From CBDCAS01 sp965214015 (GTDB lineage: Bacteria > Pseudomonadota > Gammaproteobacteria > Coxiellales > Coxiellaceae), in NCBI GenBank assembly GCA_965214015.1, contig CBDCAS010000020.1, positions 124,001 to 188,000 on the forward strand: a DNA stretch of 64,000 nucleotides, written 5' to 3'. Under the pieces are notes generated by a model, which worked only from the letters and a program-made list of their open reading frames with translations, did no database searches and was not told the origin of the DNA. Numbering within the stretch: the stretch's first letter is position 1; every line of letters begins with the position of its first letter. The translations under genes and the position numbers were made by a program. Shown one piece after another: positions 46,542-56,147 of the stretch.

Positions 46542-48741
46542 ATGAAAAGTGCTCACCTAACACAATCGCTTAATCCTCAACAATGTGAAGCAGTTTCTGC
46601 TAAACCACAGCATATGCTGATACTGGCCGGTGCCGGCAGTGGCAAAACTCGTGTCTTAGTTCACCGTATTGGCTGGTTGATTGAAGCAGAACAGGTATCC
46701 CCCTTTGCCATATTAGCTGTGACCTTTACCAATAAAGCTGCTCACGAAATGCGCAACCGTATTGAGCAACTTTGCAACATGTCAGTAGGAAGCATGTGGG
46801 TTGGTACCTTTCATGGCTTAGCTCATCGATTACTACGAGCCCACTGGCAGGCAGCCAACTTGCCTGAGGGCTTTCAAATCCTTGATAGTGATGATCAAAT
46901 CCGTTTAATTCGCCGACTTCATAAAAATTTGCAGCTGGATGAAACAAAATGGCCCCCCAAACAGTCTCAGTGGTATATCAATCATTGCAAAGAAGAAGGT
47001 CAGCGCTCACGACATATTGTCAACACACGAAGGTAATTACTTTGTAGAGACCATGCTGCGTGTGTATACCGCGTATGATGAAATCTGTCATCGAAGTGGG
47101 CTTGTTGATTTTAGCGAATTATTATTGCGAAGTTTGGAACTACTCCAAAGTCATGCTGATATTGCCCAACACTATCAAAATCGCTTTCAACACATTCTGG
47201 TCGATGAGTTTCAAGATACCAATACTATTCAATATAAATGGTTACAAAAACTCTCAGGCTCTCAGACTTTTATCATGGCTGTGGGTGATGATGACCAATC
47301 TATTTATAGTTGGCGCGGTGCTAAAGTGGAAAATATGTATCGCTTCACAACAGATCACCCCCACACTCACACTATTCGTTTGGAGCAAAACTATCGATCT
47401 ACACAAACGATATTAAGTGCAGCCAACGCCGTTATTGATCACAATCATAATCGACTTGGAAAAAAATTATGGACAGAAGACAATACAGGTGAAAAAATCA
47501 CGCTGTATGCAGCCTTTAATGAGCGTGATGAAGCCTATTATATCGTTGATCAAATCAAAAACTGCCTACAACAAAACCAACACCATTATCGAGATATTGC
47601 TATTTTATATCGATCCAATGCACAATCGCGTATCTTAGAAGAACGATTAATTGATGCCCAAATTGCTTATCGCATTTATGGAGGCCAGAAATTTTTTGAA
47701 CGTGCAGAAATTAAAGATGCTTTGGCCTATTTGCGATTAATCGTTAACCGTGATGATGATGCGGCTTTTGAACGCATCATCAATACGCCAACACGAGGCA
47801 TTGGCAACACTACATTAACCATGTTACGGCAAGCTGCTCGTGAGTCTTCTTGCTCTTTATGGCAAACAGGAGCGCACTTAATCGCATCAAACCAGCTCAG
47901 CGGCCGAGCCAGTAATGCATTACACAGCTTTTTTGATTTAATCGATACTATGGAGCATGAAACAACCAATCAAAGCTTGGATGAACAAACCGACTACATT
48001 TTACACCGCAGTAGTCTACTAGACCATTACAAAAAGGACAAAACAGAAAAAGGTTTATCACGTGTTGAAAACCTGGAAGAGCTAGTGAATGCAACTAGTC
48101 AATTCAACCCTGACCTGCAGACTGATGATATTAGCCCATTGGCTCATTTTCTAGCCTATATTGCTTTAGAAAGTGGCGAAGGCTCAACCCAGACACACTC
48201 TGATTGTGTAAGCTTAATGACACTCCATGCAGCCAAAGGATTGGAATTTCCAATTGTCTTTATAACAGGAATGGAAGAAGATCTCTTTCCTCATAAAATG
48301 TCCTCTGAAGAGCCAACAGCCTTAGAAGAAGAGCGTCGTTTATGTTATGTCGGCATGACACGAGCTATGCAAAAACTCTATTTGACGTATGCAGAGTCGC
48401 GACGCTTACATGGTTATGATCGTTACAATCGACCTTCGCGCTTTTTGCAAGAAATTCCTAAAAAGTTCCTTGATGCCGTTCGACCCACAGCAACAGTCTC
48501 TCGACCTAAAGCGTTTTCTCACCCCAAAAACCGTCCTCATTGTAATACTAAAAAAACTCTTATTGGTAATACAGGGCTATCGATTGGCCAACGCGTACAA
48601 CATAAAAAATTTGGCCAAGGTACCGTAATCAACTATGAAGGCCATGATGAGCATACTCGAGTTCAAGTAAAGTTTGATTATCAAGGCATCAAATGGCTGG
48701 TGGCAAGCTATGCTCGTTTGCAAACAATTACTAAAAAGTAA
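46542..48741 (+). pseudogene. uvrD: DNA helicase II UvrD, interrupted by a 1-base frameshift
   Basis: A superfamily 1 helicase of nucleotide-excision and mismatch repair. The frame from ATG 46542 encodes the N-terminus: LNPQQCEAV, Walker A LILAGAGSGKTRVLVHRI, and AVTFTNKAAHEMRNRI. It ends at 47036 after GQRSRHIVN. The remainder (EGNYFVETMLRVY, motif II ILVDEFQDTN, VGDDDQSIYSWRGA, LEQNYRST, LMTLHAAKGLEFPIVF, RLCYVGMTRA, and the C-terminal QHKKFGQGTVINYEG) is in the next frame, to 48741. The total is 2200 bases, one more than a multiple of three, predicting about 732 residues once restored. All helicase motifs survive, so a sequencing error or very recent mutation is likely. Confidence 0.9.
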
Positions 48742-48756
48742 AAATATCTACCTTTC

Positions 48757-51700
48757 TTATCCCTCTCTATAATACAAGCCCATCGGTTGATCAAATAAAC
48801 CACCACCATTCGTAGAATTACATTTAGTAAGAGAACCGGATGAACTGATGTTACAAACAACGATATTAGTGTTGCCACGATTAGCTATATAGGCATGCGT
48901 AGAATTTAGTACAATTCCCCTTGGAAAGTTAAGATCTTTATCTAAAGTAACAACACAACTACTAAACTGCCTTGTATTAGAAACATCACATAAAGTCACT
49001 GTATTATTTCCATTATTAGCAATATAAGCGCGTGTCTCATCACTATTAAAGACTATACCATATGGTTGATTGAGTGTAGTAGCGTTACTAGAAGTGCAAT
49101 TAGACAAATTTCCATTCAATTCGACCTCACAATTTTGTACCTGACCGGCAGCATATTCAGTTATATACGCATAATTATTTGTAGTATCCAATATTAAAGA
49201 AGTTGGATCGTTAAAAGAAACATTAGGAATCAACGTACAACTATCCAACATACCATTGGCTGCATTAACTGCACAATTTACGACAGTATTACCAATTTCA
49301 TTTACTATAAATAACTGACTCTCATTAGCTCTGAGAGCAATACTAAGAGGTTGATCAATCAGCGAACCACCCGCATCGCCACAGCCACTAAATATACCGG
49401 AGGGACTAACGTTACATAAAATTATCACATTATCTCTAGCATCAGCAATATAAGCACGTGTACCAGCATTATTTAATACGATACTAAATGGTTGCCCAAG
49501 GTTATCAGCATTCGTATCAGTACAACCATTCAATGCACCTGTTGTTCCATCAACATCACAAACGATCACTTTGCTATTACTAACATTAGTGACAAACAAG
49601 CGCCGCCTTGCAATCTCCACCTCTAAACTAATCGGACTGTTTCCTGCACTGTCGCCTGTTACAGTAATATTACCACTAATAGGCGTAGGCGGTGCTGCTG
49701 GAATCGTATACATTAATTGACAGCTCGCACCCGATGCCAACTCCGTCGTACTCGTACAATTGCCTGTAAAATAAGGTGTCAATGACGGTGGAATCGTCGC
49801 ACTGATACCCGTAATCGCACTCCCACCTGTGTTGCGCAAGGTAATCGTATTCTTATCATTTGGGGATAAGTTCAGACTGTTGATCTCCTGATTATTACTA
49901 TCAAAAAACACAAAGCGGCCTTGTGTGGCAACCGTTACTGCTAAATTAATTGGACTATTCTCTGCATTGTCGCCCGTCACGGTAATATTATCACTCACAG
50001 ACGACGGTGCTGCTGGAATCGTATATTCTAAACGACAGATCTGGTTAGGTGGCAAAATACCCTGGACCATACAGCTGCTCGTAAAATAATTATTTAGTGG
50101 TGGTGGCAGAACTTCATTGATGTTTGTAATAGTACTCCCACCTGTGTTGCGCAAGGTAATCGTATTCTTATCATTCGGAGATAAGTTCAGATTGGTGATC
50201 TCCTGATTATTACTATCAAAAAACACAAAGCGGCCTTGTGTGGCAACCGTCACCTCTAAACGAATCGGCGTGTTTACCACATTGCTACCACTAAAATTAA
50301 TACTATCAGTAATAGGGTTCGCAGGGCTTGGCGTAATATCATAGTTTAATTGGCAACTTGCACCTGGTGCCAACTCCGTCGTACTCGTACAACTGCCTGT
50401 GAAATACGGGGTCAATGACGGTGGAATCATCACACTGATACCCGTAATCGCACTCCCACCCACATTGCGCAAGGTAATCGTATTCTTATCATTCGGGGAT
50501 AAGTTCAGACTGCTGATCTCCTGATTAGTACTATCAAAAAACACAAAGCGGCCTTGTGTGGCAACCTTCACCCCTAAACGAATTGGCGTGTTCACTACAT
50601 TGCTACCACTAAAATTAATACTATCAGTAATAGGGTTCGCAGGGCCTGGCGTAATATCATAGTTTAATTGGCAACTTACACCTGGTGCTAACTCCGTCGT
50701 ACTCGTACAACTGCCTGTGAAATACGGGGTCAACGATGAGGGAATCGTCGCACTGATACCCGTAATCGTCCCTCCACCTGTGTTGCGCAAGGTAATCGTA
50801 TTCTTATCATTTGGGGATAAGTTCAGACTGTTGATCTCCTGATTAGTACTATCAAAAAACACAAAGCGGCCTTCTTGCGCGGCAACCCTCACCTCTAAGT
50901 CAATCGGCGTATTCGCCACATTGCTACCACTAAAGCTAATACTATCAGTAATAGGGCTCGCAGGGCCTGGCGTAATATCATAGTTTAATTGGCAACTTAC
51001 ACCTGGTGCTAACTCCGTCGTACTCGTACAACTGCCTGTGAAATACGGGGTCAATGACGGTGGAATCATCGCACTGATACCCGTAATCGTCCCTCCACCT
51101 GTGTTGCGCAAGGTAATCGTATTCTTATCATTTGGGGATAAGTTCAGACTGCTGATCTCCTGATTAGTACTATCAAAAAACACAAAGCGGCCTTCTTGCG
51201 CGGCAACCCTCACCTCTAAGTCAATCGGCGTATTCGCCACATTGCTACCACTAAAGCTAATACTATCAGTAATAGGGCTCACAGGGCCTGGCGTAATATC
51301 ATAGTTTAATTGGCAACTTACACCTGGTGCTAACTCCGTCGTACTCGTACAACTGCCTGTGAAATACGGGGTCAATGACGGTGGAATCATTGCACTGATA
51401 CCCGTAATCGTCCCTCCACCTGTGTTGCGCAAGGTAATCGTATTCTTATCATTCGGAGATAAGTTCAGATTGGTGATCTCCTGATTAGTACTATCAAAAA
51501 ACACAAAGCGGCCTTCTTGCGCGGCAACCCTCACCCCTAAGTCAATCGGCGTATTCGCCACATTGCTACCACTAAAGCTAATAATAGCAGTAATAAGATC
51601 CACAGGGCCTGGCGTAATATCATAGTTTAATTGGCAACTTGCACCTGGTGCTAACTCCGTCGTACTCGTACAACTGCCTGTGAAATACGGGGTCAATGAC

Positions 51701-52578
51701 GGTGGAATCATTGCACTGATACCCGTAATCGTCCCTCCACCTGTGTTGCGCAAGGTAATCGTATTCTTATCATTTGGGGATAAGTTCAGACTGTTGATCT
51801 CCTGATTAGTACTATCAAAAAACACAAAGCGGCCTTCTTGCGCGGCAACCCTCACCTCTAAGTCAATCGGCGTATTCGCCACATTGCTACCACTAAAGCT
51901 AATACTATCAGTAATAGGGCTCGCAGGGCCTGGCGTAATATCATAGTTTAATTGGCAACTTACACCTGGTGCCAACTCCGTCGTGCTCGTACAACTGCCT
52001 GTGAAATACGGGGTCAACGATGAGGGAATCATCGCATTGATATTTGTGATTGCACCAACACCCGTATTGTTCAAAGTCACCGTATTGGTACTGCCCTGAG
52101 CTAGATCCAAGCTAGTAATATCTACTCCGTTACTATTACGAAATACAAAACGACCCTGCACCAAAGTTTTCACCACTTTGATCTGAATCTGATTATCTTG
52201 ATTTGCAACACTACACACTAATCCTCGCTCAATGCCACACACACGAAGTGGGTCTAACAGAATATTTCCACTCTCTGAGGCAGTACTCGGCGCACGAACT
52301 GTTAGTACTTCCGTACAGCTTCCTCCTTTCACTAACGTACCAGTACATGTTGATAACGATGATTTTGATGTTAATGCAGGATTAACATATTGCATGTTAG
52401 ATATATCCGCATTAATTCGATTGGTAATGGTATATGTGATATTTGCTGTCGTCCCAGCTACCAGAGGCACAACCTTATTCGTCGTAGTAATATCAAAAAA
52501 GGGAATTGCTTGCACGTTGCCTAAAGCAACCAATAAAAAACAACCTAATATTTTTTTTAAAAATCCATGTCGCTTCAT
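48757..52578 (-). CDS. giant secreted protein with tandem Ig-like repeats and C-terminal propeller
   Basis: 1273 residues. A signal peptide (1-24, ending VQA) precedes AIPFFDITTTNK. Residues 25-141 form an Ig-like domain with paired cysteines. Eight tandem repeats of about 107 residues follow (142 to about 990), each beginning GRFVFFDS and having NLSPNDKNTITLRN, PYFTGSCTSTTELAPG and SCQLNYDITPGP, similar to DUF11/choice-of-anchor folds. The C-terminal ~280 residues are six YVTN/NHL-like blades with a repeating pair (V..CDV...G....C). Export to the cell surface is inferred. No transmembrane anchor or LPXTG-like signal is visible, and ligand binding or adhesion is likelier than catalysis. Confidence 0.8.
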   Translation of the reverse strand: MKRHGFLKKILGCFLLVALGNVQAIPFFDITTTNKVVPLVAGTTANITYTITNRINADISNMQYVNPALTSKSSLSTCTGTLVKGGSCTEVLTVRAPSTASESGNILLDPLRVCGIERGLVCSVANQDNQIQIKVVKTLVQGRFVFRNSNGVDITSLDLAQGSTNTVTLNNTGVGAITNINAMIPSSLTPYFTGSCTSTTELAPGVSCQLNYDITPGPASPITDSISFSGSNVANTPIDLEVRVAAQEGRFVFFDSTNQEINSLNLSPNDKNTITLRNTGGGTITGISAMIPPSLTPYFTGSCTSTTELAPGASCQLNYDITPGPVDLITAIISFSGSNVANTPIDLGVRVAAQEGRFVFFDSTNQEITNLNLSPNDKNTITLRNTGGGTITGISAMIPPSLTPYFTGSCTSTTELAPGVSCQLNYDITPGPVSPITDSISFSGSNVANTPIDLEVRVAAQEGRFVFFDSTNQEISSLNLSPNDKNTITLRNTGGGTITGISAMIPPSLTPYFTGSCTSTTELAPGVSCQLNYDITPGPASPITDSISFSGSNVANTPIDLEVRVAAQEGRFVFFDSTNQEINSLNLSPNDKNTITLRNTGGGTITGISATIPSSLTPYFTGSCTSTTELAPGVSCQLNYDITPGPANPITDSINFSGSNVVNTPIRLGVKVATQGRFVFFDSTNQEISSLNLSPNDKNTITLRNVGGSAITGISVMIPPSLTPYFTGSCTSTTELAPGASCQLNYDITPSPANPITDSINFSGSNVVNTPIRLEVTVATQGRFVFFDSNNQEITNLNLSPNDKNTITLRNTGGSTITNINEVLPPPLNNYFTSSCMVQGILPPNQICRLEYTIPAAPSSVSDNITVTGDNAENSPINLAVTVATQGRFVFFDSNNQEINSLNLSPNDKNTITLRNTGGSAITGISATIPPSLTPYFTGNCTSTTELASGASCQLMYTIPAAPPTPISGNITVTGDSAGNSPISLEVEIARRRLFVTNVSNSKVIVCDVDGTTGALNGCTDTNADNLGQPFSIVLNNAGTRAYIADARDNVIILCNVSPSGIFSGCGDAGGSLIDQPLSIALRANESQLFIVNEIGNTVVNCAVNAANGMLDSCTLIPNVSFNDPTSLILDTTNNYAYITEYAAGQVQNCEVELNGNLSNCTSSNATTLNQPYGIVFNSDETRAYIANNGNNTVTLCDVSNTRQFSSCVVTLDKDLNFPRGIVLNSTHAYIANRGNTNIVVCNISSSGSLTKCNSTNGGGLFDQPMGLYYREG
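49612..52155 (-). repeat. eight tandem ~320-bp coding repeats
   Basis: Within the 1273-residue gene, copies 2-6 are nearly identical at DNA level while copies 1, 7 and 8 have diverged, the pattern expected if internal copies are homogenised by recombination. Copy 7 alone changes the central block (VLPPPLNNYFTSSC). Copy number could change readily, and short-read assembly may have collapsed or expanded it. Confidence 0.85.
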
Positions 52579-52644
52579 AGCACGCTTTCCACTCCCTACA
52601 AGCAGCTTTGCAAGTTCGATAAATTACTTTAACTAGAATTTCAA

Positions 52645-52660
52645 GTGAATGTCAATTCAC
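52645..52660. promoter_or_regulatory. inverted repeat in the divergent promoter region
   Basis: GTGAAT-GTCA-ATTCAC, perfect 6-bp arms, midway between the repeat-protein gene and the DUF3757-like gene, which diverge. It could be an operator shared by both genes. No known regulator site is matched. Confidence 0.35.
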
Positions 52661-52792
52661 ATTACGGTCGTGGTCAATTTTTTATCACAAAGTCACTAAA
52701 AATTTTGATATTACTGAAGTTTTTACAATCTATAGAAATCATTGATCAACAAAGGATATAATAATCTTTTTTATAAAACATTCTCACATAAT

Positions 52793-53257
52793 ATGAAATT
52801 CAAAATTACTCTAATAGCTCTAGTATACCTTACATATACTGCTATGGCAGCCCCCACTCATATTCTCTACTGTCCAAAATCAACTTATTTAACCAAGGAT
52901 CCAGTTAAGCTTACCTGGTCAGCTAATCAAAATACCTTTCGTAGTTATGATTTTTCTTTTGCAAAGACAATTGACCACTTTGTTGGGGCACAGTGGGTGG
53001 GCACTCAAGTAGGCCAAATAACCTGTATTTACAAAGCATTTCCAAAAACATCTTTTCCTATTTTGTTAATCTATCATGCACTGGCGTTAAATCCTAAAGG
53101 AGGTGCTTGGACAAAGGATTTAGGTGGCTATAAAAATTGTAATACTTTAGATCGTAAAGCGTGTGCTTTCATTGTTCAATTAAAACCAAAGTCCATCAAT
53201 ATTTATGAAGAAGCAAAAAACTTAAAGTCGGCCACACCAGGGTCATTATCTGAATAA
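52793..53257 (+). CDS. secreted DUF3757-like protein
   Basis: The ATG at 52793 gives 154 residues with a clean signal peptide (MKFKITLIALVYLTYTAMA); the longer TTG start at 52742 would bury it. The mature part has HILYCPKSTYL, a W..N pattern, FVGAQWVGTQVGQITCIYKAF and a final C..LDRKACAFIVQLKP, with four cysteines that can form two disulfides, as in DUF3757 proteins. The function of this family is unknown. It is 16 bases before the acyltransferase gene. Confidence 0.7.
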   Translation: MKFKITLIALVYLTYTAMAAPTHILYCPKSTYLTKDPVKLTWSANQNTFRSYDFSFAKTIDHFVGAQWVGTQVGQITCIYKAFPKTSFPILLIYHALALNPKGGAWTKDLGGYKNCNTLDRKACAFIVQLKPKSINIYEEAKNLKSATPGSLSE

Positions 53258-53273
53258 CTTGTGGAGTATTACT

Positions 53274-54167
53274 ATGTCCTTTCTACGTGGCTGCTTAGCG
53301 CTTCTGTTAATTATATTAAATTTTATCATTATTACTGTGACCGTTTTACCTTTTGCCATAATTGCTCATGTTTTACCTAAAAAGGCACATCGCTACGTAA
53401 TAACATTAGCCTTAAAGATATTGGTTTTCTGGACAATAGTCAATCAATGGATTCTAAAATTGAATACTCAAGGTAAATGGGACATTCAAGGTAAAGGAGT
53501 GCTGAACTCAAAAGGCTGGTATATAATTATTTCTAACCATACATCATGGATCGATATTCCAGTTCTTGGTAGTATATTTAATAGAAAAATTCCGTTAATC
53601 AAATTTTTTATGAAAAAGGAACTATTATGGCAGCTGCCAATTGCTGGTATTAACTGCTATTTATTAGGCTATCCCATTTTAGCACGACACACACGCACGG
53701 CGATTCGAAAAAATCCTGCTCTAAAAAGAAAAGATATCGAAGCCACTAAAAAAGCATGTCAAAAATTTAAAGTATTCCCCACGACTTTTATGAACTTTGT
53801 TGAAGGAACACGATTTACTCAAGAAAAGCATCAGCGTCAACAATCACCTTATCAACATTTACTCAAACCTAAAGCAGCTGGAACGGCGACTGTGTTAACT
53901 GAAATGTCAGACAAACTAAATGGTATCATTAACACTACCCTCTATTATGAGGCAAAAGAGCTTAACTTCTGGCGCTTTCTATGCGGTAAAATTAATAAAA
54001 TTCATATCCGCTATGAAGTCATTCCTATTACAGACTCATTAATTGGAAATTATTATGACGATCGACAATACCGCAAACACTTTCAACAATGGCTCAACTG
54101 TATCTGGCAAGAAAAAGACACTCTAATCGATGCTCTGAAAAATAAGCAACATGAAAAAAGTCATTAG
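53274..54167 (+). CDS. 1-acyl-glycerol-3-phosphate acyltransferase-like (LPLAT) protein
   Basis: A membrane acyltransferase of the PlsC/YihG group. The start ATG 53274 follows GGAG at seven bases (297 residues). Two N-terminal hydrophobic segments precede the active site SNHTSWIDIP (H-x4-D) and the substrate motif FVEGTRFT. YihG-like members acylate phospholipid precursors. It overlaps hemC by 17 bases. Confidence 0.85.
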   Translation: MSFLRGCLALLLIILNFIIITVTVLPFAIIAHVLPKKAHRYVITLALKILVFWTIVNQWILKLNTQGKWDIQGKGVLNSKGWYIIISNHTSWIDIPVLGSIFNRKIPLIKFFMKKELLWQLPIAGINCYLLGYPILARHTRTAIRKNPALKRKDIEATKKACQKFKVFPTTFMNFVEGTRFTQEKHQRQQSPYQHLLKPKAAGTATVLTEMSDKLNGIINTTLYYEAKELNFWRFLCGKINKIHIRYEVIPITDSLIGNYYDDRQYRKHFQQWLNCIWQEKDTLIDALKNKQHEKSH

Positions 54168-55068
54168 AATCGCTTCTCGCCAAAGTCCATTAGCACTGTG
54201 GCAGGCTCAATATATTAAAGCATCTCTACTTACAGTTGATCCTGAGCTTGATATCACAATCGTTGGACTTACCACACAAGGCGATAGAATGATCGATAAA
54301 CCACTTACTGGCTGTGGTGGTAAATTACTCTTTGTTAAAGAACTTCAAAAAGCATTATTAGATAATACTGCTGATATTGCTGTACACAGTATGAAAGACT
54401 TATCGGTGTTCGCTTGTCCAAAGCTCCATTTAGCAGCTATTTGTGAACGCGCTGATCCACGGGATGCTTTCATTTCGCCACGCTATTCTAACATCTGTCA
54501 TTTACCTAATGGCGCTGTCATCGGAACAGCGAGTCCACGTCGAACCACATTATTAAAATCATGGCGACCCGATTTAAAAATAAAAATGTTGCGTGGTAAT
54601 GTAGGAACCCGTCTAGCACAGTGCAAACAAAGCAATTATGATGCAACGATACTCGCTGCTGCTGGATTAAAAAGGCTACAACTCGACCATCATATTACAC
54701 AATACTTAGAACCAGAAACTTTTATTCCAGCTATTGGGCAAGGGGCTATTGGCGTTGAATGCTGTGAAAAAGATACTGAATTGACATCGCTACTTTACAC
54801 TATTAACCATGAAGAAACTGCACTTTGTGTTAAGGCTGAACGTGCAGTCAATCGTATACTCGGTGGTGACTGTCATACACCTATTGCTGCTTATGCAACT
54901 ATCCAACACAAAACTCTCTACATTCACGGTATGGTAGGTAGTTTGGACGGTAAAAAGATCATCGAAAGTAAACAGATCGGTTCGCCAGAAAACGCGATTC
55001 AATTAGGCCAAGCCTTAGGCCAAAGCTTGCTTAGCAAAGGAGCAGAGGCTCTACTGAAGAAGGAATGA
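54151..55068 (+). CDS. hemC: hydroxymethylbilane synthase
   Basis: Polymerises four porphobilinogens into the linear tetrapyrrole. Signatures are RIASRQSPLALWQAQYI, KDLSVFACPKL, GTASPRRTTLLK and LRGNVGTRLAQC; the dipyrromethane cofactor cysteine is in GGDCHTPIAAYA. The length of 305 residues is standard. It is the first of the heme genes here (hemC, YqfO-like, hemD, hemX, hemY). Confidence 0.96.
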   Translation: MKKVIRIASRQSPLALWQAQYIKASLLTVDPELDITIVGLTTQGDRMIDKPLTGCGGKLLFVKELQKALLDNTADIAVHSMKDLSVFACPKLHLAAICERADPRDAFISPRYSNICHLPNGAVIGTASPRRTTLLKSWRPDLKIKMLRGNVGTRLAQCKQSNYDATILAAAGLKRLQLDHHITQYLEPETFIPAIGQGAIGVECCEKDTELTSLLYTINHEETALCVKAERAVNRILGGDCHTPIAAYATIQHKTLYIHGMVGSLDGKKIIESKQIGSPENAIQLGQALGQSLLSKGAEALLKKE

Positions 55069-55074
55069 TTAGCA

Positions 55075-55398
55075 ATGTACAAGCTCAGTTTCTTTACTCC
55101 TAAAACCCATCTGCAATCTGTTACAAGGGCTTGTTTTAAGGCAGGAGGAGGTACGCTTGGCTCCTATGAGCAATGTGCCTGGTATACACTGGGAACAGGG
55201 CAATATAAACCCACAAAAGCAAGCAATCCATACCAAGGTCATGCGGGAATACTAGAAACCTGCTCTGAATATAAAGTCGAAATGATAGTACAAGATGAGG
55301 CTATAAAATCAGTCATTGAGGCCCTACTTAAGGCCCATCCTTATGAGCAACCCGCTTATGGGGCTTATAAACTACTCACGGTTGATGATTTCATATGA
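55075..55398 (+). CDS. single-domain NIF3/YqfO-like protein
   Basis: 107 residues corresponding to the CutA-like middle insert domain of some NIF3 proteins: YKLSFFTPKTHLQSVTRACFKAGGGTLGSYEQCAWYTLGTGQYKP and the C-terminal LLKAHPYEQPAYGAYKL. No metal-binding NIF3 core is present, so it is the stand-alone version. It lies between hemC and hemD (6 bases after hemC, 4-base overlap with hemD), and its function is unknown. Confidence 0.75.
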   Translation: MYKLSFFTPKTHLQSVTRACFKAGGGTLGSYEQCAWYTLGTGQYKPTKASNPYQGHAGILETCSEYKVEMIVQDEAIKSVIEALLKAHPYEQPAYGAYKLLTVDDFI

Positions 55399-56138
55399 TA
55401 CCAAAACACTTTACTGTAGTGAATACACGCCCGACTCAACAAGCTATAGCCCTTAATAATGCACTCAAAGCGTTGGGGGCTCATATCATTAATTTACCTA
55501 TGCTTGAAATCAAAGCAATACACTTGCCGCAAGCAAATAAATGGCATCAACAATTAAAAAAATTTCATATCGCTATCTTTGTAAGTGCCAATAGTGTGCA
55601 CTATAGTCACAATATTTGGCCTCTAGTTTTCCCCATACCAATCGTCATTGCTATCGGAACAGGCACAGCACAAGCATTAAAAGAGTATGGAATTAGTCAA
55701 ATTATCTTGCCTAATCAATTTAATAGTCAAGGTATTCTTGCGCTTCCTGAAGTAGCTATGGCAAAAGACAAAAAAATTGTTATTTTCTGCGGGAAAAACT
55801 CAAAACCTTTATTAAAAAAATCCTTAATCCAGAAGGGTGCACTCGTTAGATTATATGAATGTTACGAGCGTTTATCTCCACTACATGATAAAAACAGCCT
55901 GTGCCTATTAGCTCAGCATCCACTCGATGTTATTATTAGTACCAGTCAAGAGAGCCTAAAAAATTTAAATACTTTATTAAAAAATAGAAGTAGTATTAAA
56001 AAAACACCGTTAATTGTTATTAGTCATGAAATGGAATACTACGCCAAAGACCAAGGCTGGAACAATATTTGGGTTGCAAGTAATGCAACTAATAATGCTA
56101 TCATTGAAACGATAAAACAATTGAAGTCAAATAAATAA
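55395..56138 (+). CDS. hemD: uroporphyrinogen-III synthase
   Basis: Cyclises hydroxymethylbilane with inversion of ring D. The family is poorly conserved; recognised by the N-terminal VVNTRPTQQAIALNNALKALGAHIINLPMLEI, IAIFVSANSV, VIAIGTGTAQALKEYG and IISTSQESLKNLNTLL, and by the position after hemC. The length is 247 residues. Confidence 0.9.
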   Translation: MIPKHFTVVNTRPTQQAIALNNALKALGAHIINLPMLEIKAIHLPQANKWHQQLKKFHIAIFVSANSVHYSHNIWPLVFPIPIVIAIGTGTAQALKEYGISQIILPNQFNSQGILALPEVAMAKDKKIVIFCGKNSKPLLKKSLIQKGALVRLYECYERLSPLHDKNSLCLLAQHPLDVIISTSQESLKNLNTLLKNRSSIKKTPLIVISHEMEYYAKDQGWNNIWVASNATNNAIIETIKQLKSNK

Positions 56139-56147
56139 GGGCATTCT

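Noticed and set aside
49612..52155. CRISPR-like array
   Set aside because: The ~320-bp units are translated tandem protein repeats with no short identical repeat/variable spacer alternation, and no cas genes are near.
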